11,029 bases of DNA from Brachionus koreanus (taxonomy: Eukaryota; Rotifera; Eurotatoria; Ploima; Brachionidae): assembly GCA_016987375.1 (NCBI GenBank), contig PJRA01000048.1, positions 62,618 through 73,646 of the forward strand. The letters are read 5' to 3'. Under the pieces are notes generated by a model, which ran no database searches, was not told the origin of the DNA, and was given only the letters and a program-made list of their open reading frames with translations. Shown in pieces: positions 1-8,200 of the stretch (position 1 is its first letter; each line of letters begins with the position of its first letter). The translations under genes and the position numbers were made by a program.

Positions 1-376
1 TAATATCATTTTTATTTTTTGAGATATTCGCTTTTAATTTTTGTCCATTTACTTATGCATCACCCGTTATTTTCCAAATAAACTTATTGTACTCATTTTA
101 TTACTAAGTAAGATAATTAGAAGTGAATTATTTAATCCTTTAAAAATATAGTTAATAGAATTAGAAATTAATTTAATGCCTTATTTTAAAGCTTATGTGT
201 CTAACACCCTGCTCTTTTTAAAGAAAAATAGAATGAAATTTGTCATCATTGCTATTTTAGGCATTGACTAAAGTCTTAATAAATAGTTTTTGTTTATTAA
301 ACTAATATATTAATTTAAATTCGTGTATACTAATTACATATAAATAGTTTTAAAAGCTTAAAAAAAAAAAAATTAC
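1..376 (-). other. PLCE1: Intron, 5' part, running off the window
   Basis: It begins at donor GTAATTTTTTTTT (376) and is A/T-rich throughout. I looked for the expected next PLC segment (Met-Ser-Phe-Glu-Gly-Phe) and did not see it, so the acceptor lies beyond base 1. No RNA gene or repeat was recognised. Confidence 0.75.
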
Positions 377-2257
377 CTTAGCAAAATATTTGGCTCATGC
401 TTTTCAATAATTGATTTTAATTCCTGGTCACTCAAATATTCAAATTGTTCATTGGCACAAAACTCTCTTAGTTTCTTTATATTAATGGCAAAAAATTTGT
501 TTATTTCACTATTTTCCAAAGTTTGAATTTGATTTGAATAATTGGACAACAAAAATTCAGCATTTATTGAATTAGACGTGGTGGAATTTAGACAAATGAG
601 ATCATTAAACAAGCTATTATTATTTACTTTCATTAATTGATTTCTATAGTCAGTCATAAAAAGGCTATATTTCTCTTTTGCCGTGTTAATCATGTCAAAA
701 TTCAGATTTAGATTAAAAAATTTCAGTTCGTCTTTCAAATTGTTTCGTGTTAATACAGTTTTTTCATTATTGATTCTATTAATTTCATTTAAACTTTCGT
801 CCGACAAAGGTTTGTCCCGATAGACAAGCTTTTTAATCAATTGTCTATGCTTTTGCCAAGTTATTTCATAATTATCTTCTTTATTTTCATATATGTCAAT
901 TGCATACTTGTCAAACAAATCTTTCAAATCTTTTCTCATATAAATATAAAACGATTTGAAAAGATCAACAAATTCATCGAACTCGAGAAATGTTTCACAT
1001 AATATTGAACTAAGTTTTGTTTCTCCTTTTTCTGTTAGAATTTTGAAATTTATACTACTTCCGTTTAAATTAGCTATCGAGCTGCCATTCGGAGATGAAG
1101 TAGAATTAAAAGAGTATTGTGGATTAAATTGATGTCGGTTAAAACTTTGTCCTGAACGCAGAGTCGAAACCCCTGAGGAAGAGCATATACTTTGATTTTT
1201 TACTAATGGACTAATTAGACCTGGCTCTGATTGCTTATTTAAAAAATTAAAAAATATCGGAGGCTTGAACGAAGTTAATGGTCTAGTCTGCGATTGAGAG
1301 TCTGAATCAAACGAATCATGAATTTCAAATGAAGCCGATGATGATCTGGTAAACAAATCGTTCATTAAAGATTTATTTTTAAAATATTTCAATTTGTTAA
1401 ATTTAGACTTTAATGTAGTGCTTTTGTTCAGGATAAATTTTTCCATTTCGTTGTCTCTTTTTGAGAGTACAGAAACAGGTTTTATTGATTTGCGTTGACC
1501 AGGTGCCTTCATATTTTTAAGTCTAAAAGAAGTAATTGATGTACTTGACTTTCTCTTATTAATTGATGATTGTGAAGAGTGAGTTCCAAAGCTGTTTTTG
1601 TGCTTTGAATCTACTTCAACATTCTCATGAGTTATTTTATGATTAGAAAATGAAGATATTAATAGATTGCTTATGACCTGATTTATATACTTTTCTAATG
1701 TCACCAAATTAAATTGACGCCCTCCAAAAGCTAGCAAAGCCTCCATTGGAGTTGGATTTCTAAAATTCTTATTCTTATGCTCATAGAATAAGCTCAAATA
1801 GAGACTTTTGAGCCATTTGATTCTGTTATCTGGTATTAGAGTTGCATATCTTTTAAGATTTTCGACCAAAAAACTTAATCCTTTGTAGAATATTTGAATG
1901 CTTTCCTTTGCACCGATAAAATAAAGACTTCGATTTTCCGAAAAAGAGCTCCCGTAAACTAAACAAATAATATTATTCTCGTTAAAATCGGTAATTGAAT
2001 ATCTTGTAGTTGCAGTCAAATAAATTTGAGAATAAATTTGCTTGTCAATACATCCAAGACGAATATGCTTGATACAAGTCAAATCTATAAAACCTTCGTA
2101 CGGATCGCTCACATTCACCAGTTCCCCATGAACATAATGCTTTCTAATTGATGTCATTGAGTAAATTATATTACTGTCAACAATATCGTGCAGTAAATCG
2201 CCATCATCAAATGATTTCTTATTTTCTGATTCTTGATTTAACAATGTCATTTTTCGC
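377..2257 (-). CDS. PLCE1: Exon E: end of the PH domain and PLC EF-hand region
   Basis: 626 full codons. The exon opens R-K-M at the acceptor CATTTTTAG|GCGAAA, so its first ATG (2250) is internal. Exon residues about 50-135 finish the PH domain (GELVNVSDPYEGFIDL; YFIGAKESIQIFYKGL). Then come KWLKSLYLSLFYE and TPMEALLAFGGRQF, the conserved block after the PH domain in PLC-epsilon. A Ser/Lys-rich, probably disordered linker of about 210 residues follows. The EF-hand region starts at FLEFDEFVDLFKSF and RKDLKDLFDKYA and ends with FEYLSDQELKSIIEKHEPN. EF loops look degenerate, as is usual in PLCs. The exon ends CTAAG|GTAATT at 376, phase 2. The next exon should code the MSFEGFARFLMD-type segment and the X barrel half, to the left of this window. 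Confidence 0.9.
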
Positions 2258-5200
2258 CTAAAAATGAAAATTATTTTAAATATCTACTATATACTATTAA
2301 ATTTTAATTCACAAAATATTGTAGATTTCTATTGAATAAAAAAATATGAGTCTAATTTCTAAAATTGTTATGGTCATAGATAAATTTTTTTTCTTTTCTT
2401 AAAACTGAGCAAATGTGTAAGAAAAAGTTCAAGCCTAATAATTATTAAATTATCTTTGTTGCTCGATTTTAATGGCATGTCGTTATGTACATACAGATAT
2501 GTTGTAATTGATGGACAGTCATTTTAAAAATGACATAACTACATGTCGTTAAGCCCAAAAAGCATAATTTTAAGAATATTAGTCTCATAATAATAATAAT
2601 GATAAGCTACAGCAGGATACCTGCGGAGCGAGACTAGCTTTAGTCTGGCTATNNTTAGTCCGTGTTGAATTTAGTTATCCAGGTCTATACATATACATAT
2701 TAGCATTTCATTTATTTCAAGTAAAAATTTTTTTATTATTATTTTTTTTCCACTTCTCTTTTCTTTTTCTCATATTTTCTTTCTGATGTTAAATTCAATT
2801 TAGAGTATTCGTAAGCCTTCTCGTTGACTAACTTGCAGCATCAAGCCAGCATCCCAGCTCTAGCAACCACGGGCTCATCTCATTATTTTATTTGATAACT
2901 CTATCCAAAAATGTTTAATTTTTAAGCCTAATAGGCAAATAAAAGAAAAAAAAACAATTTTTCTCCCCTAGTAGTATTTTAATACAGTTATTAATTTAAC
3001 GATAATTAATGTAAAAATTATTTTTTTAAAAGATAGTTTAAACTTTTATATAGATGAGTATTGTGTAAAAATTCTTCTTCTAATTTAGAAAAAGTAAATT
3101 TTATCTAGTCGGCAAGTTCGTAATTGTTATCAGTATTCATTTTTTGAATCAATTTGATTTATGCTCCTTAATCAAAATCAGTTACACTTATGTACTCATT
3201 TTTTTTTCTAAATTATACAATTGTTTACAAAGGAAATTGCTTTTTTGCTCATAAGTTTCATAATATCGTCTTATGGTATGTTAACATATTTAGACAGGTA
3301 TTAATTACTCAGATTGAAGTGTTTTAGGAAAAAAAAATATTGTTTTTATAAATTTGCACTTTTTTTTTTCAATACGTAAAGCAAATTTTTTAATTCCAAA
3401 CGTCCTTTTAAAGATGTTCAAGTCAACGTATAAAAAAATCTCATAGTTTTAAATCGGTTAATAATTTGAAAAATTTATTTAGTTAAATAGCTCTCAAATA
3501 TTATTTATTCAGTTAAACACTGAAAATTTCATACAAAAATCTTAATAATTTGAAGCTTCTTGAGAAATTTTGATCTAAGCGTTTGTGACCGCGAAATTGG
3601 CTGATCGTTCGTTTTGCCGGCCAACTTCGCGGTCACAAACGCTTAGATCAAAATTTCTCAAGAAGCTTCAAATTATTAAGATTTTAATAGTAATCGAATT
3701 AGTAAGATTTGGCATTGTGAATTAAAAGAAAGGTATAATATAAACGATTAAAATTAAAAATTAATCTTTTAGCATTTTGAAAATGAATAAACTTAAAATT
3801 TAATAATTGTGACAAAAAAATAGTAAAAGTGAGATTGTTTTTTGAATTAGAATTGCTCAATTAATTGTTTGTTCCTTTGAAAAATAATAAGATAAAACTT
3901 AAAAACGCCTTAAAGTCACAAAATCAGTACTTGAACAGAGTCAATGAAAGAAAATCACAATTGTCTGGTTAAGAGCTGCAATAAAAACAAAGTGAACAGG
4001 ATCTATCAAGTAAAATTGAGAAAATAGAGAAGGTTAAATTGGAAAATGTTCATTAAAAAAAATTTAAAAAATAATTTTAACAAAAAAAAAATAATAAGAT
4101 CAAACTTAAAAACGCCTTAAAGGTTACAAAATCAGTACTTGAAAAGAGTCAATGAATGAAAATCACAATTGTCTGGTTAAGAGCTGGAATTTTTTTGCAA
4201 GTAAATATAAAAGCATAGTTTTAGATTTTTGTTTTAGTAGTTTTTATTTTTCGCTTTAGTTTTTTTTATTAGATTTTTTAGTTATAGTTTTGTTTTGTTT
4301 TTGTTTAGGGCTTCAAGCCGTATTTATAATTCAAATAAAGCTTGTTAGCAAGAATAGTCGTTTGTCTTAAATCCTGACCAAGAGACATCTTATATAAGGA
4401 ATTGAATAAGTAAACTTAGCCCAAAAGTTTACAAAACTGTTGAAATCTTACCTATTCGCTTTTTTTATGTTATTCTTTGAAACCGTTTGTTGAAATGATG
4501 GCGTAAGCAATTTTTTTCGTAAATAATTTTCCGATTTTGATTGGAAACCATTAGTTTGATCTAAAAATTGTGACTTTTTCCTTTGAGCAGGGACATTATT
4601 ACTTGAATTCATGTTCATATTGACTTGTCTTTCATTTGGCTCAATTATAGGATTTGCACCTATTAAATCCCAAGCTGGTCTTGACCATATCAATGTCGAA
4701 TTATCTAATTCTAAACGTATATTTAATAAGAAATTGGATTGATTCATATCCCATTCATTAAAAATGCAGCTAAATGTAAAACCATTGTGAAGCATTTGTA
4801 GAATGTGAAAGTCTAATTTGAAATTATCATCTAATGAAATATAGCTGACTGAATGTGAGTATTTTGTATTGTTTTGTGAAGAACCTAAATGTTGCATGTC
4901 GCGAATTGGGTTGTATGTTAAAAGTGGTTTTCGCGAAGCATACAAAACAAAAGATCGATAATCACTAATATTTGCTTCTAACTCTTCACCTTTATTTGAT
5001 TTATTTCTAGCAAAGTTGTATTCTGATTTACAACGTTTTATTTTAAATTCATGAGATGATGATAAATTAATAAGTGATTTGCTTTTTTTTTTCGGAAACT
5101 TTTTACTATTTTTGCGGTCATTTTCTTTCATATTAGCAATAGCTGACTCAATCAAATGTTTGTTTTCAATCAATGAGTCAGGCGTTTTATTCGGATGTAC

Positions 5201-8200
5201 ATGAAACATATTTATATCTTGAAGAAGTGCATGAGTTAATTTCAATTTACGAGTATTCAAAAGTCCGCCAACACTTATTCTAGTAAAATAATTATCATTT
5301 CCGTTAAGCTCTGAAACCATTTGTATTGGCTTTTGAATTTTTTCATTGCATGTAATTAATGTAGATGGGACACTTTCAACTATAAATCTTAAATCATGTA
5401 AAAAAGCGCCAAAAAATGGCACAACTTTGCACGATTGAATATCTAAAGCCTTGCTAACAGCTTCTGAATAGATTTGGGTCTTTGAACAATAGGCTCTTTT
5501 AGATGATACATTTGCAGCAATTTCAGCCAGATGCCGCAACCAGATTGCACGACCCTCGGCTGTTTTTGAAGATATACTACTGTTGGCACCATGATGATTT
5601 GTACTAATCGATGACTTGGCTGTTGACAGGAGATTGTTACAGCTTGATATCAAATTATTTTGTCCAATAGAAGAATTAAAATTAGGATTGGTCAAAGCAT
5701 TATTTGAGCCTGACAGAAAATTTCCCATGCCTATGACCACCGAACCTGTTTGCTTGTTTCCAATTTGATTTGAAGAACCCTTGAGATTAGACGACGTTTG
5801 ATTAAGACCCATAGGAAATGAATGCATATAATTTGATGTTTTTATAAATGTTGATGAGTCAAATGCAGCATTTAGGAAATCCATTCCAGGAAAATCATCA
5901 TTTTGATTTACCAATGCTGTTCTAAAGAGCAAATATGTAAATCGTATTATTTTAGTATAAATAAAAAAAAATACTTTATTCCTAGCCACAATTCTCTTGA
6001 TGAATTGAAATTTCCAATATTCCAACAAGTGATTGCACATCTTATTATGGATAAAATGACTGAGATTCGTTTGTCAATTGTTGTTTGAGATTGAATTAAT
6101 CGTTTGATCCAAGAGCTCACCTTTTTATTAGAAAAATTATCATTTTTAAATGGCAAAAGCTTTTTTAATTTCAGACTAAGATGGAATTTTTAATTTGAAT
6201 TATTTTAAATTTTTATAGAAATTTAATCCTTATCTGAATATTTCTTAAAAATTTTTGGTAAAATTAAGGTTTTTTTAGCCATTAGACTTTACTAATTTAA
6301 TATTAGTTTACATTAATGCAGTAATCTTTCATTAAGATCGAAGCTTTTGCTCAAAAAGAATGTTGCTTTAAAGAAAAAGGTGATAACAAGACTAGTGTTG
6401 AGTAGTGGATGGCACCGGACCGTCAAAGAATGGTGTTGATCGTCCAAATAGCGTCAGGGTTTAAATATTGTGCATATTAATCAAATTTTAAAATATTCCA
6501 AATATGAAAATACGGTAGATATAAGAATTAAACGTGAGGAAAATAAAAAAATAGAAGAAAAATATTATATTTCCACACAGCCATCAATACGACCAAAGCC
6601 ATTTTTGGCAGTGCGCCACTTACAATATTCAATATTAATCAAATCTAATCATAATTTAAAAAGACTAGTTTAGATTAAAAAAAAAACAATATTTTTTTAT
6701 CACAGTTTTTAGTTTTTTTATTATTTTTTACAATTTTAGTGTATAATATATTACGAATTTAAATTGGATACTAATTAATGTTGCACTATAAATTAATCAC
6801 AAGTTGCACTATTTTTAATACCCAACTGCACTATATTATTTTCAAACAGCACTTAATTATTTATTGAGCACTATTTTATTCAATTTTTTACTAAAATAAT
6901 TCAAAACAAGTCTTTTTTTATTCAAAACTTTACTAAATAAATCACCTCGCACTAAAATAATTTTTAATCAAGTGTTTAAGTCATTGTAAACACGGCTTTT
7001 CCTTTAATAATATTTTATTTCCTGTTTCTTATTATCTTCGATGCGGCTACCGTTTTTCGAAATATGGAAAAAGTCACCACTAGTTAGTCAACGGAAGCTC
7101 TTCATGTCATTTTGATATATTGTTTACGCGGTATGTCCTTAGAGATGATTTATTTTCAAATTTAAGAGCATTTTAAAAAGCCGCAGAATAGCTAGAAAGT
7201 TAGAAATGGAAAATCATCAAGACGCATTCGACGTTCCAAAGCCAGATGCCGATGGAAGGCTTTTGCCACTGTGCAATGCAAGACATCATCAAAAACTGGA
7301 GCCTGGACCGGAGTCCTGGAACAGATGAGCAACCTAATGTCAATCGCAAAGTTTTCCAACTTGAGCCGCGAATCGCTTTAAAAGATTACAATGCAGCATT
7401 TGAGTGGACTGAAAAAGATAAAAGTCTTTTACTTGTTAAGCCAAGTTTTTACATACCATCACAACAAGCGAAAAAGCTACAAAAGAAAGATGTTGAAGCT
7501 TTTAAGGACGCTCGAGACAAATGCGTTTGGAAGACCTTTGAGGTTTTAGTTAAGCAAATCAACAGTCTTTATAAAATTAGAATAAATAAAACTCAATGGA
7601 GATTGTCGCGATGCACTTGCGATTGGAACAGCAAGAATTACATCTGCAAACATGTCATTGGAGTATGTTCAAAATTTAAGTTTGGAGATTGCCATATTAC
7701 CATCGCCTCAGTCAACAAGCCACTAGAAAAAAAGCGCTGTCGAGGAAGACCCACTTTGGCAGCAGCCGCACTAGTAGTAGATCCTACTGGATTCAAAAAA
7801 GCTTAAATACATATTTAACTTGTTGAATTAATAACGAATGGTTTGGTATTCTCATTAAATAGAATACTTTTTGTATTTTTTTATTTAATTTCTTATGAAT
7901 AATACTGTACCTGTATGTATTACTAAATTTGTATTTATTTTTTTGTAATTATTTGAATTGACTAATATATTTGTAATTGTTAATATTAAATGTAATACAT
8001 TTTTAATAATGTTTAAAGAATAAATAAAGTTTATAATAATAAAATAAAATAGTGCTATTTGTATTTTTTAATTTAAAAATGTATTAAAATAATTTATTTA
8101 AAATAGTGTATTAAAAATTAATTTAGTGCTTTTTAAATATTAATTTAGTGCTTATAAAAGATTATTCTAGTGCAAAAAAAAGATTATTATAATGGAACAA

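Larger units (their letters stand above)
2258..4451 (-). other. PLCE1: 2194-bp intron rich in repeats
   Basis: Donor GTAAGA (4451) and acceptor CATTTTTAG (AG at 2259-2258) are phase-matched. The intron contains a 66-bp-arm inverted repeat (3536-3685), a 98-bp direct duplication (3881-4186), a possible minus-strand SINE (about 2725-2885), and a short structured patch with two undetermined bases (2611-2661). The remaining A/T-rich and homopolymer sequence (2260-2600, 2890-3530, 3690-3880, 4190-4440) shows no gene I can support. Confidence 0.82.

Noticed and set aside
2608..2700. Hammerhead ribozyme as seen in some rotifer retroelements
   Set aside because: The conserved CTGANGA and GAAA core was not found in the right arrangement on either strand.
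5947..6088. Short overlapping frames on both strands around the 53-bp intron
   Set aside because: The minus-strand frame is exon C read on into its intron; the plus-strand frame is its shadow.
6470..6673. Plus-strand 67-codon ORF
   Set aside because: Low-complexity Lys/Ile/Asn-rich frame lying inside the SINE candidate, with no recognisable domain.
7206..7325. Alternative 39-codon ORF opening the transposon gene at ATG 7206
   Set aside because: It ends at a TGA inside the SWIM ORF and runs in a different frame; it could indicate an upstream exon or frameshift, but the sequence does not show this.
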